Origin: Sphingomonadales bacterium
GTDB taxonomy: Bacteria > Pseudomonadota > Alphaproteobacteria > Sphingomonadales > Sphingomonadaceae
Direction of reading: 5' to 3'
Assembly (NCBI GenBank): GCA_004173185.1
Contig: SEFZ01000017.1
Span: 29,824-93,823, forward strand
Length of the DNA stretch: 64,000 nucleotides
The notes under the pieces are model-generated. The model worked only from the letters and a program-made list of their open reading frames with translations. It did not search any database and had not been told where the DNA came from. Shown piece after piece: positions 1-9,350 of the stretch (positions within the stretch are counted from its first letter, which is position 1; the number at the start of each line of letters is the position of its first letter). The translations under genes and the position numbers were made by a program.

Positions 1-2
1 AA

Positions 3-806
3 GTCGCCGCCGCCCATGTCGCCGGCATGTCCCTTGGCGAACGCGCGGGGGATCGCCTCATCCTTTCCGACGATGCCCTCCGCCTTGGCGGCATCGACGC
101 GCTTTGCGAGCGCCTCGCCGATATCCGCGCCCCGCGTATCGCCGTAATCGGCGCATCGACCAGCGCCCTCGCCACCGCGACGCTGTTGCTCAAATCCGCG
201 ATCCCGCTCGGCGCAAGCGCGTTGACGCTGCTCCACCGCGAAGCGCTCCGCCCGTTTTATCATTCGCCCGAAGCTGCGCGCGCCGATGGCTTCACCGATT
301 TCGGCCCCGACGATATCTGCCCCGTCTCGGGCTTCGTCTATCGTCTCGCCGGCTTCCGCCTCGAAGCGCGCGAGCTCATCCTGCGTATCCTTGGCGTCGG
401 CGGCCGCACCGCCGATCCGCGCCTGAATACGCACCGCATAACCGGCGATGACGACGCGACCGCCGCCGCCACGCTCGACAATGCCGATATCGTCATCGGC
501 GCGCTCGGCTATCGCCCTCATGCCCTCCCGCTATTCGCCGCAGACGGCGGCCGCATCCCGCTCGGCGCCCACGCTCCCGGCCGGCCCCGGCTGGTCGATC
601 AGCAGTGCCGCGTCATGGATATCGATGGCCATCCGGTGCCCGGCGCCTATGGCATCGGCCTCGCCGCCGGCTTTGTGCCATCGGGCAGGCTCGGCGGTGA
701 AAAGAGCTTCAAGGGCAAGGCCAACGGCCTGTGGCTCTGGCAGAATGATGTCGGCCAGCTCATCGTCGGGCAGTTGCTCGATCAACGCGCGCAGGTCGCG
801 GCATGA
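3..806 (+). CDS. FAD/NAD(P)-binding oxidoreductase-like protein, C-terminal part (cut by left edge)
   Basis: The frame is open from the first in-frame codon at position 3, so the gene begins outside the window; the first ATG at 27 is internal. A Rossmann-type nucleotide-binding loop (IAVIGASTSALATATLLL) starts about 38 residues after that ATG. Near the end there is an ADIVIGALGYRP segment, as in flavin monooxygenase and pyridine-nucleotide oxidoreductase folds. The C-terminal ~70 residues include GAYGIGLAAGF, resembling the final FAD-contacting strand of such enzymes. The stop codon overlaps the start of the glycosyltransferase gene by 4 bases (ATGA at 803-806), so the two are probably translated together. 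No substrate can be named. The fold is a fair inference; the exact family is not settled. Confidence 0.6.
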   Translation, partial: VAAAHVAGMSLGERAGDRLILSDDALRLGGIDALCERLADIRAPRIAVIGASTSALATATLLLKSAIPLGASALTLLHREALRPFYHSPEAARADGFTDFGPDDICPVSGFVYRLAGFRLEARELILRILGVGGRTADPRLNTHRITGDDDATAAATLDNADIVIGALGYRPHALPLFAADGGRIPLGAHAPGRPRLVDQQCRVMDIDGHPVPGAYGIGLAAGFVPSGRLGGEKSFKGKANGLWLWQNDVGQLIVGQLLDQRAQVAA

Positions 807-1855
807 CGCCTGCGATCTCCGTCATCATGGCCGCCTATAATGGCAGTGCTTTGGTCGGCGAGACCATCGCCAGCCTCCAGGCGCAGACGCTGGCCGATTG
901 GGAGCTGATCGTCGTCGACGATCGCTCGACGGATGACACGCTCGCGGCGCTCCGCGCTATCCACGATCCGCGCATCACGGTCATCGCTTCCGAGGAAAAT
1001 CAGGGGCCGGTCCACGCCCGCAACCGCGCCTTCGCCTCGGCGCGCGGCAAATATATCGCCGCGCTCGATCAGGACGATCTCTGCACGCCAGACCGTTTCG
1101 CGCAACAAGCAGCCTATCTGGATGCGCATCCCGAAGTGGCGCTCGTCGCGTCCTCGGCGCTGTTGCTGATGGACGGCAAGGCCGATCCCTGGCCCGGCGA
1201 GCGACCCCTCAGCCCCGCGATGATCGATTGGCTGCTGCTCACCCAAAACCCGCTGGTCTGGTCGACCTGCATGTTCCGCGCCGATGCTGCGCGCCGCCTG
1301 ATGCCCTTCACCCGGCCCGAGATCCGCTACGCCGAGGATTTCGATCTGTACCAGCGCATCCGTGCCTTTGGCGCGATCGCGCGGATCGACGCGCCGTTGC
1401 TCCAATATCGCTGCCATGCGGGCGGAGCCTCGCAGAAATTCCGCAGCATGATGCAGGCAAGCGCCAGCGCGGTGCTGGCCGGGCGTTACGCGCCGATCTT
1501 CGGCGATGCGGCACCCGTAAAGGCCGCCTTGGTCGCGGAATATCTGATGGGCCGCGATCCGGTCCCCGATCTGGCGACGCTAGGCCGCCTGTCGAAGATC
1601 CTCGCCCGGCTCCACGCGCATTTCGTCGCGGAGAACGACCTGCCGCCACAGTCGCGCATCGAGATTGACGGCGAATATGCCCGTTTGTGGTGGCTGCTTG
1701 CCCGCCCGGCGCTGCGTCAGGGCAATGTCGGCCTGATCGGCGCGCTCGGCGTGCGTCCCGATGTCGTCCACATCAATCCCGCCGATCCCGATCTGCTCGT
1801 ATCCCCGCTCATCGGCCAGGCACGCGCATTCGTGCGGAGCTTCGGCGGCAGATAA
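803..1855 (+). CDS. Glycosyltransferase family 2
   Basis: A 350-residue protein with the GT-A fold signature of family 2. It opens with ISVIMAAYNG, followed by VVDDRSTDD at residues 37-45 for nucleotide-sugar binding and a DXD-like ALDQDD at 87-92 for the metal. There is no signal peptide or clear membrane segment, so it should act on the cytoplasmic side. GT2 enzymes transfer a sugar from a nucleotide donor to glycan or lipid acceptors; the acceptor here is unknown. The ATG overlaps the stop of the preceding oxidoreductase-like gene, suggesting one operon for glycan or surface modification that starts left of the window. A strong hairpin follows the stop at 1860-1889. Confidence 0.88.
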   Translation: MTPAISVIMAAYNGSALVGETIASLQAQTLADWELIVVDDRSTDDTLAALRAIHDPRITVIASEENQGPVHARNRAFASARGKYIAALDQDDLCTPDRFAQQAAYLDAHPEVALVASSALLLMDGKADPWPGERPLSPAMIDWLLLTQNPLVWSTCMFRADAARRLMPFTRPEIRYAEDFDLYQRIRAFGAIARIDAPLLQYRCHAGGASQKFRSMMQASASAVLAGRYAPIFGDAAPVKAALVAEYLMGRDPVPDLATLGRLSKILARLHAHFVAENDLPPQSRIEIDGEYARLWWLLARPALRQGNVGLIGALGVRPDVVHINPADPDLLVSPLIGQARAFVRSFGGR

Positions 1856-1859
1856 GCAA

Positions 1860-1889
1860 AGACCCGCCGCGCAGGTGCGCGACGGGTCT
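1860..1889. terminator. Hairpin terminator between convergent genes
   Basis: Inverted repeat AGACCCGcCGCGC-aggt-GCGCGaCGGGTCT, 13-bp arms with one internal mismatch pair and a 4-base loop. It lies 5 bases past the glycosyltransferase stop and about 50 bases past the TBDR stop on the other strand. The T-run is poor (TTGCGTCTT) on the plus strand and there is an A-rich flank on the left, so it may work in both directions. Confidence 0.75.
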
Positions 1890-1936
1890 TGCGTCTTGCC
1901 CGGTCGGGAGCGCTCGAAAGCGCCCCTTCCCTGATT

Positions 1937-4900
1937 TTAGAACTTGGTTTCCACGGCAACCGTGAACGAACGACCGCGCGGATCGGTAGCGCGCGGCTCC
2001 CACGAGCTGCCGGCACCGGTGTTCGAGTCATAGGTGATCGCGAAGGGCGGATCCGTGTTGAGCAGGTTACGGACGCCCATGGTCAGCTTGTAGTTCGGGC
2101 CAAGGCCCGTGTAGCTGATCGATGCGTTGTAGGTCACATAGTCCTTCACGTACCGGTTATAGTCGGGACGCGCAGCGCCGGTCGCCGAGATCTGGTAGTT
2201 GCGGTAGCCCTTGCGATAGATCTGGCTGACCGAGAAGACCACATCGTCGTTCGACCAGCTGGCGAACGCATTGTGCTTCCACTCGAGGCCCAGATCGCCT
2301 GCGAAGGTGAACACGCCGATCAGGCTGGGACCATAAGGCGACGAAGGCAGGAAGCGCTCGCGCTTCTTGAGCAGGCGCGTTCCGTCGAGGCCCAGGTTGA
2401 ACTTGCCACCGAACGCATCGAGATTGCCGCGAAGCGAGACTTCGAGACCTTCGGTGCGGCGCGAACCGATATTGTCGGCGCGCAGATCGAGCAGCGTGAT
2501 GATCCCGTTGGTCCGCCCGATGCGATCCGGGAAATACGACTGGTTGTTGAGCAGCTGATCGATCGTCAGCACGCCGATCACGTTATCGACCGCGATGTTC
2601 CAATAATCGAACGATGCGGTGAAGTTGCTCATCGGCTGGAACACAACGCCCGCGCTCCACTGCTTCGACGTCTCCGGCCCGAGGTTCACGTTGCCGCCAC
2701 CCAGCGAATCCGGGGTGATCGCCGCGCAAGGGCCAACACCCACGATCAGCGTGGGGCACGTGGTCGGATCGACGCGTGCGTTGCCCGGGTTTGGAGTCTG
2801 GGTCACGCCGTTGAAGATCTGGTTGAAGTTCGGCACGCGGAAGCCGGTGTTGTACGATGCACGGAACATCACGAAATCGAAGGGCCGGAACTTGGCCGTG
2901 ATCTTCGGATTGGTCGTGCTGCCAAAGCCCGAATATTCGTCGATGCGCACCGCGCCGCTGATATCCAGACCCGGCAGAAGCGGGACGAGAATTTCGCCAT
3001 AAGCCGCCTTAACTTCGCGGCTCTTCGGGGTCAGCGCATTGGCGTTGTCGAACGCTGCGTTGAAGATCGCCGGCTGCCCCGTCGCTGCTGCGGCCGAGCC
3101 GTTGAAGCTATAGGTTTCCCGACGATAATCGACGCCGGCCGCCAACTGGACGTCGCCGCCCCAGACCGGGAACAGCGAGCCCGAGATCGATGCGTCCGCC
3201 TGCTTCACTTCATACTGGCCGCCATAGAGCTTGGCACCATAAGCCGAGACTGCGTTGAGGCCGGCAATTGCCGCCGCTGTCTGGTTGATCGAGAACGGGT
3301 TCAGAATGCCGCTGTTGAACAAGCCAACAATGCCCGGTGCCGAAGCGCCTGCTGCGGTGGGCGCACGTCCATCCGCGCCGCCGACGACTGCGCCGGCGAT
3401 GCCTGCGGTGCTGCCGGCATTGCCTGCGACGGTGTTATTGTAGACGCCCAGATAGTGATAGCCGCTGCCGAGCGTCGAAGAGGATTCGCTCTTCGCATAG
3501 GAACCGCCAGCGCGATAATCGAAGTCAGCGAACAGCGGACCTTCTGCGCCGATGGCGGCACGGAACGTCTTGGTCTCGGTCGAATATTCGCGACGGCCGC
3601 AATCGATGCAGCGATAGCGGAAGGTGACCGGCTTGCCGTAATTGCCAACAGCGTCGACGGTGCGATCGCCCACGGCGCCGATGGCCGGGAACACGCCTGC
3701 GAGCTGATCATAGACGGTGTTGTAGGTCGATGCCGTCAGCGCGTTGAGCGGATAGGCGATCGGCAGCGTCGTGTTGTTCGCGGTATACTGGTTTTCCGAG
3801 AAGCGCTTGTCCGAGCTCGCCTTCGAGCCGGTGGCTTCGATGAAGAACTCATGCTCGCCCGCACGCGCGGTTGCGCGGCCATAATAGGTCAGCGTTTCGA
3901 TCGGCTGCTGCAGGACGGCAGCACGGCCGGTGTCGTAGGCGCAGGCATAGCGTGCGCCCGGGATGTTCCACAGCGCGGAATCATAGGCCAGGCCACCATC
4001 GTACGAAGTGCAGCCTGCGCCGCCCGGCAGGTTCAGCGGGTTGATACCGCCGTTCGCCAGGATCGTCGTGCCGGGGATGAACAGGCCGGGCCGTCCGAAA
4101 TTACCGTCCAGCGCGTTGCCGGTCGCGCCGGTCGTGGTGCCGCCCAACAGGGTGCCGCCCTGGGTGATGCCGATGGCAGCCGACGCGGTCGGGTTGATCG
4201 GGAAGGCAGTCGCGTACGGCGTACCGCGCGTGTCGACCGAGAGGCCACGGTTCGGCTGGTTGCCGTTCACGAAGTCGCGGTCGCGGCCATAAAGCACGCC
4301 GTTCCAGCTCTTGGAGACGGCGCCCATGATGTTGAAGCCCTGCTCGTCGAGATCGCCGTACCCGAAGGTGCCCGAGAGGCGATAGATCGGTGCATCGCCT
4401 TCCTGGGTGATGTCGGTGAAGGCCGAGAGGCCGATGCCCTGGAAGTCCTTCTTGGTGATGAAGTTGATCACGCCGCCGATCGCGTCGGTGCCGTAGATGG
4501 CCGATGCGCCGTCCTTCAGCACTTCGACGCGCTCGATCGCTGCGAACGGGATCTGGTTCACGTCGACTGCCGAACCGGTCAGGCCATGCGCCGCGACGCG
4601 GCGGCCGTTGAGCAGCACCAGCGTTGCCGAAGCGCCCTGACCGCGAAGGTTGGCGGCCGAAAGACCATTGGTGCCGCGCTGCGCGCCCGAGGTGACGTCA
4701 CCGTTCGAAGCAAGGTTGTCTGCGCCCGAACCGTTGCTGGTCAGGAACATGATCAGCTGCTCAGGGCTCGAAATGCCGTTGCGGGTCAGTTCCTGCGTCG
4801 TCACGATCTGCAGCGGCAGCGCCGAATTGTTCGGATCCTGGCGGATTCGCGAACCGGTGACGAGAATGCCCTTGCTGTCTTCCTCTACCGCTTCCGGCTC

Positions 4901-5023
4901 GGTCGTCGGCAGCTGCACGGTCGCTTCCGGAGTCGAGACCTGTGCCACTGCGGGCAGCGCGAAAGCGAGCCCGGCAAGCGCCGTTCCCGAAGCCAGAATG
5001 AGTTTGAGCGACGAAGCAGCCAT
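1937..5023 (-). CDS. TonB-dependent receptor (outer membrane)
   Basis: A 1028-residue outer-membrane receptor. The start at 5023 (MAASSLKLIL) is preferred over the GTG/ATG seven codons upstream because AGGGGGA lies 8 bases before it and a signal peptide ending ...ALPAVAQ follows directly. A TonB-box-like ILVTGSRI lies near residue 55, followed by the plug domain and a long beta-barrel with aromatic strands. The chain ends in TVAVETKF, a terminal Phe typical of outer-membrane barrels. Length and layout match the large TBDRs of sphingomonads. The ligand is unknown. It is divergent from ampG with a ~260-bp shared upstream region, which makes uptake of cell-wall peptides or fragments a reasonable guess. 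No TonB/ExbBD or FecIR partner is in view. Confidence 0.92.
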   Translation of the reverse strand: MAASSLKLILASGTALAGLAFALPAVAQVSTPEATVQLPTTEPEAVEEDSKGILVTGSRIRQDPNNSALPLQIVTTQELTRNGISSPEQLIMFLTSNGSGADNLASNGDVTSGAQRGTNGLSAANLRGQGASATLVLLNGRRVAAHGLTGSAVDVNQIPFAAIERVEVLKDGASAIYGTDAIGGVINFITKKDFQGIGLSAFTDITQEGDAPIYRLSGTFGYGDLDEQGFNIMGAVSKSWNGVLYGRDRDFVNGNQPNRGLSVDTRGTPYATAFPINPTASAAIGITQGGTLLGGTTTGATGNALDGNFGRPGLFIPGTTILANGGINPLNLPGGAGCTSYDGGLAYDSALWNIPGARYACAYDTGRAAVLQQPIETLTYYGRATARAGEHEFFIEATGSKASSDKRFSENQYTANNTTLPIAYPLNALTASTYNTVYDQLAGVFPAIGAVGDRTVDAVGNYGKPVTFRYRCIDCGRREYSTETKTFRAAIGAEGPLFADFDYRAGGSYAKSESSSTLGSGYHYLGVYNNTVAGNAGSTAGIAGAVVGGADGRAPTAAGASAPGIVGLFNSGILNPFSINQTAAAIAGLNAVSAYGAKLYGGQYEVKQADASISGSLFPVWGGDVQLAAGVDYRRETYSFNGSAAAATGQPAIFNAAFDNANALTPKSREVKAAYGEILVPLLPGLDISGAVRIDEYSGFGSTTNPKITAKFRPFDFVMFRASYNTGFRVPNFNQIFNGVTQTPNPGNARVDPTTCPTLIVGVGPCAAITPDSLGGGNVNLGPETSKQWSAGVVFQPMSNFTASFDYWNIAVDNVIGVLTIDQLLNNQSYFPDRIGRTNGIITLLDLRADNIGSRRTEGLEVSLRGNLDAFGGKFNLGLDGTRLLKKRERFLPSSPYGPSLIGVFTFAGDLGLEWKHNAFASWSNDDVVFSVSQIYRKGYRNYQISATGAARPDYNRYVKDYVTYNASISYTGLGPNYKLTMGVRNLLNTDPPFAITYDSNTGAGSSWEPRATDPRGRSFTVAVETKF

Positions 5024-5281
5024 TATTAATTCCCCCTGAAGCACGCAACTTTGGCAATGCAGACCCCCACATTAAGTAATAAAAATGTGGCACCGCATCA
5101 TAGTATCTTTTCGCGAGTCCATAACCCCCGGGCATTGTCTGACGCACTCTGCCCTACAAGCGTTGCACATCGGCAACACTCACCAGCTTATTGACTTTAC
5201 GCCGCCCTTTCCGGAGGCACGGTAGCAGCCGGAGGGAATGTTCGATGCCGCTTCACCTGCCCCAAATCAGGACTATCCAGC
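5024..5281. promoter_or_regulatory. Divergent promoter region, TBDR / ampG-like operon
   Basis: This 258-bp region has no gene. On the minus strand a -10-like TATGAT (5097-5102) sits about 75 bases before the TBDR start; its -35 partner is poor. A hairpin-capable inverted repeat CCACATT-N10-AATGTGG lies at 5067-5090 in the TBDR leader or promoter and could be an operator or mRNA stem. The AGGA at 5269-5272 serves the TTG start of the ampG-like gene. The regulator is not identified. Confidence 0.45.
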
Positions 5282-6865
5282 TTGGCTGAGGCCCTGAGCG
5301 CGGCCGATCCGCACACTCTGGTTCCCCCGCCCGCGATTCCCCCCGGCATCGGGCGCATGGCGCTCTATGTGCTGCTCGGTTTCTCGGCCGGCCTTCCGTT
5401 TTACATGTTCTCGACCGTGCTCAGCGTGCGGCTCGCCGAACATGGCGTGGTGCTGGCAGTCATCGGCTTCTTCGCCTGGGTGCAGCTGCTGCCCACCTTC
5501 AAATTCCTCTGGGCACCGTTGCTCGACAAATATGACGTGCCCGGTTTCTCGCGCTTCTGGGGAAAGCGTCGCGGCTGGATCATGCTTTCCCAGCTTGGCA
5601 TCTTCACGTCGATGCTGGCGATGGCCTTCACCTCGTCGGACTCCAGCCTGTGGCTCACTGCGCTCTGGGCAGTACTCCTCGCTTTCTGGACCACCACGCT
5701 CGAAGTCGCTGCCGATGCATGGCGCATCGAACTCGCCCCCACGCCACAGGAGCAAGGCCCGGTCGCTGCATCGAACCTGTGGGGATATCGTTCGGCTATG
5801 GTCGCCGCAGGTAGCGGCGCGCTCCTTTTCGCGGACGCAGCAGGCAGCATCTCGGGCACGTTGCGCAGCTTCGGGATCGAGCCGGGCTGGACGGCATCCT
5901 ATCTGCTGATCGCCGCCGCCGCCTTCATCCCCCTCCCCATCCTCGCGCTCCTCCCGCGCCAGCCGGGCTGCACCGGCGCGCGCATCCCCGCGCTGGTTGC
6001 CGGCCTCGGCGCCAGCATCGCGATCCTGGTCGCCATCATCTTTGGCACCGCAGCAATCGGCTGGCTGATCCTCAGCGCGGCATCGGGGATCGGCGTCACT
6101 GCGGATACCAATGTCCTCCCCTGGGTGCTCGGCATCGCGATGGCGCCGTTCGTTATCCTCGCCTTCCTGCTCCCCCGCATCCGCGACGCCAAGCCGACCG
6201 ATCCGATCCGCGCCTCCACCGTGATCGGGCCATATGCCGATTTCTTCTGGCGCTATGGCTTCCTTGCGATCGGCGTGCTCGCCTTCGTCTCGATCTACCG
6301 GATGGGCGACGTTCTCGCGCTCAACCTCTCCAAGCCGATGATCCTCGGCCTCGGCTACACCAAGACCCAGATCGGCTGGGCGGACGGCCTCGTCGCCTTG
6401 ATGTCGAGCATCATCGGCGTCGGGCTCGGCGGCTGGATGGTCACCAAATGGCGCTGGGGCGTCACCCTCAGCATCGGCGCATTCTTCGCAGCGGTGGGCA
6501 ATTTCGGCTTCGTCTGGCTGGCGCACATGCCGGTCGACCAGAACACGCTCTACCTCGCCACGGCCGCCGATCAGTTCGGCAACGGCATGGCTGGCGCAGT
6601 CTTCGTCGTGTACCTCTCGATGCTGTGCAACCCGCGCTTCCCGGGTGCGCAATATGCGTTCCTCTCGGGCTTCGCCTTCCTGCTCGCGCGTCTGCTCGCG
6701 GGCACCGGCGGCTCGATCGTCAGCCAGCTCGACAAGGCCGGGTATAACGGCTTCGACATCTTCTTCCTGGCATCCGGGGTCATCAGCCTCGCTGCCTTGC
6801 TGTTCCTGCCGCTGCTGGCCAAAGCCCGCCCGCGGCCCGACGACCGGGAGCCTGTAACCGCGTGA
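5282..6865 (+). CDS. ampG: AmpG-type muropeptide permease (MFS)
   Basis: A 527-residue inner-membrane transporter of the AmpG branch of the major facilitator superfamily, which brings anhydro-muropeptides into the cytoplasm. Diagnostic stretches near the N-terminus are GFSAGLPFYMF, LPTFKFLWAPLLDKYD and GKRRGWIMLSQLG (roughly residues 38-105), matching the family's LKFLWAPLLDRY and GRRRGWIL signatures. At least 12 hydrophobic segments follow. No in-frame ATG lies upstream; the TTG at 5282 has AGGA 9 bases before it and is taken as the start. The stop overlaps the GTG of the next gene (GTGA at 6862-6865), so the two are translationally coupled. The central loop is longer than in E. coli AmpG, as in many alphaproteobacterial members. 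Substrate assignment rests on family plus the cell-wall-enzyme neighbourhood. Confidence 0.85.
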   Translation: MAEALSAADPHTLVPPPAIPPGIGRMALYVLLGFSAGLPFYMFSTVLSVRLAEHGVVLAVIGFFAWVQLLPTFKFLWAPLLDKYDVPGFSRFWGKRRGWIMLSQLGIFTSMLAMAFTSSDSSLWLTALWAVLLAFWTTTLEVAADAWRIELAPTPQEQGPVAASNLWGYRSAMVAAGSGALLFADAAGSISGTLRSFGIEPGWTASYLLIAAAAFIPLPILALLPRQPGCTGARIPALVAGLGASIAILVAIIFGTAAIGWLILSAASGIGVTADTNVLPWVLGIAMAPFVILAFLLPRIRDAKPTDPIRASTVIGPYADFFWRYGFLAIGVLAFVSIYRMGDVLALNLSKPMILGLGYTKTQIGWADGLVALMSSIIGVGLGGWMVTKWRWGVTLSIGAFFAAVGNFGFVWLAHMPVDQNTLYLATAADQFGNGMAGAVFVVYLSMLCNPRFPGAQYAFLSGFAFLLARLLAGTGGSIVSQLDKAGYNGFDIFFLASGVISLAALLFLPLLAKARPRPDDREPVTA

Positions 6866-7869
6866 TCGAGACTGCCTTCGCCCCCGCCGCCCAAGCGATA
6901 GCGGACGGAAAAATCCCCGGTGCCGCGCTCGGTGTCGTCCGCGCCGATGGCCAGCGCTGGAGCACCCATGCCGGTCTCGCCGCCAAGCTGCCCGAGCCGG
7001 AAACCCTCACCGCCAATCACTGGTTCGATCTCGCTTCGGTCTCGAAGGTGATCTTCACCACCACCGCGATCCTCCAGCTCGCCGATCAGGGCAAGCTCGA
7101 CCTCGACCGCCCCGTCACCGACGCGATCCCCGATCTGCGCCAATATGACGTAGCGAACGCCGCCGAACGCAAGCTCACCTTCCGCGACATGATCGCCCAC
7201 CGCAGTTTCTTCCCCGCGGTCGAGCCGATCTACACCTATGGCGACGACCCCGCACGCCTGCGCGCCTTCGTTCTCCAGCGCGAATGGAAGCACGGGCCTC
7301 CGGTCTATTCGGACATCAACTTTATCATCCTCGGCATCGCGATCGAGCGGATCACCGGCAAGAGCTTGCGCGAATGGCCCCTGCCCCCCGGCCTCACCTT
7401 CGGGCCGCCACCGGGCCCCGCCGTCGCCACCGAGTTCTGCAACTGGCGCGGCCGCATCCTCAAGGGCGAAGTGCATGACGAGAATTGCTCGGCACTCGGC
7501 GGCGACACCGGCCATGCCGGCCTGTTCGGCACGCTCACCGGCGTCCTCGATTTCGCCCAGGGCCTGCTGAACGGCACCGGTGCCAGCCCGGCAATGCTAG
7601 ATGCCATCCGCACCCGCCAATACGAACACCGCACCTGCGGCTGGGAGCGCAAATTCCCCGGCTGGTCGGGCGGTCAGGCATGCAGCGACGAGACCATCGG
7701 CCACACCGGCTTTACCGGCACCGGGCTGTGGGTCGATTTCGAACGCGGCCTCGCCTGGACATTGCTCACCAACCGCGTCCACCCCACCCGCCATTTCGAC
7801 AGCGGCATATTCACGCTACGCCCCGCAACGGGCGATGCGGTAATCCAGACATGGGGCGTACTTGATTGA
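6862..7869 (+). CDS. Cytoplasmic serine hydrolase, beta-lactamase fold (PF00144)
   Basis: A 335-residue penicillin-binding/class C beta-lactamase-like hydrolase. The catalytic triad motifs are present: SVSK at 59-62, YSD at 149-151, and HTG at 281-283 in the place of KTG. The HTG form is common in esterase or peptidase-type members. The GTG start overlaps the ampG stop. There is no signal peptide, so unlike true beta-lactamases it should act in the cytoplasm, exactly where AmpG delivers muropeptides. A role in cleaving a muropeptide-derived peptide or ester is inferred from this context and not shown by the sequence. An alternative is a housekeeping esterase. Confidence 0.8.
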   Translation: MIETAFAPAAQAIADGKIPGAALGVVRADGQRWSTHAGLAAKLPEPETLTANHWFDLASVSKVIFTTTAILQLADQGKLDLDRPVTDAIPDLRQYDVANAAERKLTFRDMIAHRSFFPAVEPIYTYGDDPARLRAFVLQREWKHGPPVYSDINFIILGIAIERITGKSLREWPLPPGLTFGPPPGPAVATEFCNWRGRILKGEVHDENCSALGGDTGHAGLFGTLTGVLDFAQGLLNGTGASPAMLDAIRTRQYEHRTCGWERKFPGWSGGQACSDETIGHTGFTGTGLWVDFERGLAWTLLTNRVHPTRHFDSGIFTLRPATGDAVIQTWGVLD

Positions 7870-7891
7870 TCGGGCAGACCCAGCCCCTAAC

Positions 7892-7976
7892 TTCGCTCAC
7901 CCTGAGCATGTCGAAGGGTGGCCAGCCACAACCAATTCGTCCGAGAATGTCCTTCGACAGGCTCAGGACGAGCGAA
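7892..7976. repeat. Sphingomonad palindromic intergenic repeat (inverted pair)
   Basis: Two 26-base arms, 7892-7917 and 7951-7976, are inverted copies of each other with three mismatches. The arm core is CCTTCGACAGGCTCAGGACG or its variant. They bracket a 33-base spacer between the serine hydrolase stop and the dipeptidase start. This is the REP-like element scattered through many sphingomonad intergenic regions. A transcript would form a long hairpin inside the presumed operon, which could tune expression of the dipeptidase. Confidence 0.8.
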
Positions 7977-7993
7977 AAATACCAGGAGTCCTT

Positions 7994-9190
7994 ATGATTT
8001 CGACGCTCGCACTTCTGCTTCTCGCCGCGCCGCTACAGGACGATCCGGTCACCACCACGGATCGCATCAGCCACGATCAGATGCTGATCCTCGACACGCA
8101 TCTCGATACCCCCGAATTCTTCGAGCATCCCGGCTGGGATTTCGCCCGCTGGCACGATGTGGATTTCGACAAGAGCCAGGTCGATATCCCCCGCATGGAG
8201 CAAGGCGGCCTCGATGGCGGCTTCTTCGTGATCTACACCGGCCAAGGCCCGCTCACGGCAGCAGGCTATGCCAAGGCGCGCAACGGCGCGCTCGTCCGCG
8301 CCAACTGGATTCAAAAGGTCGTCGCGGCCAACCCCACCAAGCTCGCTTTCGCCACCACCGCCGCCGATGCCGCGCGCATCGCGAAGAGCGGCAAGCGCAT
8401 CGTCTATCAGAGCATCGAAAACAGCTATCCGCTCGGCGAAGACATCAGCCTGCTCAGCTATTTCTACGATCTCGGCGTCCGCATGGCGAGCCCGGTGCAT
8501 TTCCGGAACAACCAGTTCGCCGATAGCGGCACGGATAAGGTCAAGGCGTTCAACGGCTTCTCCCCGCTCGGCAAGGCATGGCTGGTCGAAATGAACCGCC
8601 TCGGCATGGTCGTCGATGTCAGCCACGCCAGCGACGACGTCTTCGATCAGGCCCTCGCGCTTTCCAAGACCCCGATCATCCTGTCGCACTCCGGCCCCAA
8701 GGCCATCTACGACCACGCCCGCAACCTCGATGACGAGCGCATGCGCAAGCTCGCCAAGGCGGGCGGCGTGATACAGATCAACAGCGTCTATCTGGCCGCC
8801 GGAGACAGCAACAAGGCACGCAACGCGATCCAGGAACGCCAGGACAATTGGTGGATCCTATCCGAAGCCGAACAGCGCAAGCTGATCGCCGACAAGAAGG
8901 TGGCCGACGCCACCGATCCCTATCTCGGCCCTGACTTCGAAGTGTTCATGCAGAGCCTTCTCCACGCCATCAAGGTGATGGGCGTCGATCATGTCGGCGT
9001 CGGCGCAGACTGGGACGGCGGCGGCGGCGTCCGCGGCTTCGAAGACATCACCGCCCTCCCCAAAGTCACCGCCCGTCTCCGCAAGGAAGGCTATAAGGAC
9101 GCCGAGATCGAGAAGATCTGGAGCGGCAACGTCCTGCGCGTAATGAAAGCCGCCGAGGATTGGGCAGCCAGAAACGCAGCAGCAAAATAA
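7994..9190 (+). CDS. Membrane dipeptidase, peptidase family M19
   Basis: A 398-residue zinc dipeptidase of the renal-dipeptidase family, which hydrolyses dipeptides, often with a C-terminal D-residue. The frame is open further upstream, but ATG 7994 is chosen because AGGAG lies 5 bases before it and a short hydrophobic leader ([12 protein letters not shown]) follows. Metal-ligand motifs visible are HLD at 36-38 (LDTHLDTP), VDVSHAS and [15 protein letters not shown] in the middle, and VGVGADWDG near the C-terminus. The leader suggests export to the periplasm. As the third gene of the ampG run, it fits digestion of cell-wall peptides containing D-amino acids. It is separated from the second gene by a palindromic repeat, so cotranscription is likely but not certain. 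Confidence 0.88.
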   Translation: MISTLALLLLAAPLQDDPVTTTDRISHDQMLILDTHLDTPEFFEHPGWDFARWHDVDFDKSQVDIPRMEQGGLDGGFFVIYTGQGPLTAAGYAKARNGALVRANWIQKVVAANPTKLAFATTAADAARIAKSGKRIVYQSIENSYPLGEDISLLSYFYDLGVRMASPVHFRNNQFADSGTDKVKAFNGFSPLGKAWLVEMNRLGMVVDVSHASDDVFDQALALSKTPIILSHSGPKAIYDHARNLDDERMRKLAKAGGVIQINSVYLAAGDSNKARNAIQERQDNWWILSEAEQRKLIADKKVADATDPYLGPDFEVFMQSLLHAIKVMGVDHVGVGADWDGGGGVRGFEDITALPKVTARLRKEGYKDAEIEKIWSGNVLRVMKAAEDWAARNAAAK

Positions 9191-9202
9191 TCCTCCGCCG
9201 CT

Positions 9203-9347
9203 CATCGTCATCCCGGCGAAAGCCGGGATCCAGGATGTGTCCCGATCAACAGGACATCAGGCGCGCGACCTAATCCAAATCCACTCCGCGCCATTTGCCA
9301 CGCATCGCCTCAACGACCCTGGATCCCGACTTTCGTCGGGATGACGA
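9203..9347. repeat. Palindromic intergenic repeat pair
   Basis: The two arms at about 9203-9233 and 9318-9347 are inverted copies around TCATCCCGGCGAAAGCCGGG and its variant. Each arm itself forms a small hairpin (CCCGGC-gaaa-GCCGGG; CCCGAC-tttc-GTCGGG). They lie between the convergent dipeptidase and dacB genes. This is a second REP-like family common in alphaproteobacteria. It may also act as a terminator. Confidence 0.78.
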
Positions 9348-9350
9348 GGC

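Noticed and set aside
1889..5029. A 1046-codon open frame on the plus strand across the first TBDR gene.
   Set aside because: It is antisense to a receptor with signal peptide, plug and barrel signatures. The antisense product is Arg/Asp-rich without any domain and arises from GC-rich codon use.
5273..6652. A 459-codon minus-strand frame over the ampG-like gene.
   Set aside because: The product is a charged, domain-free sequence opposite a well-conserved transporter.
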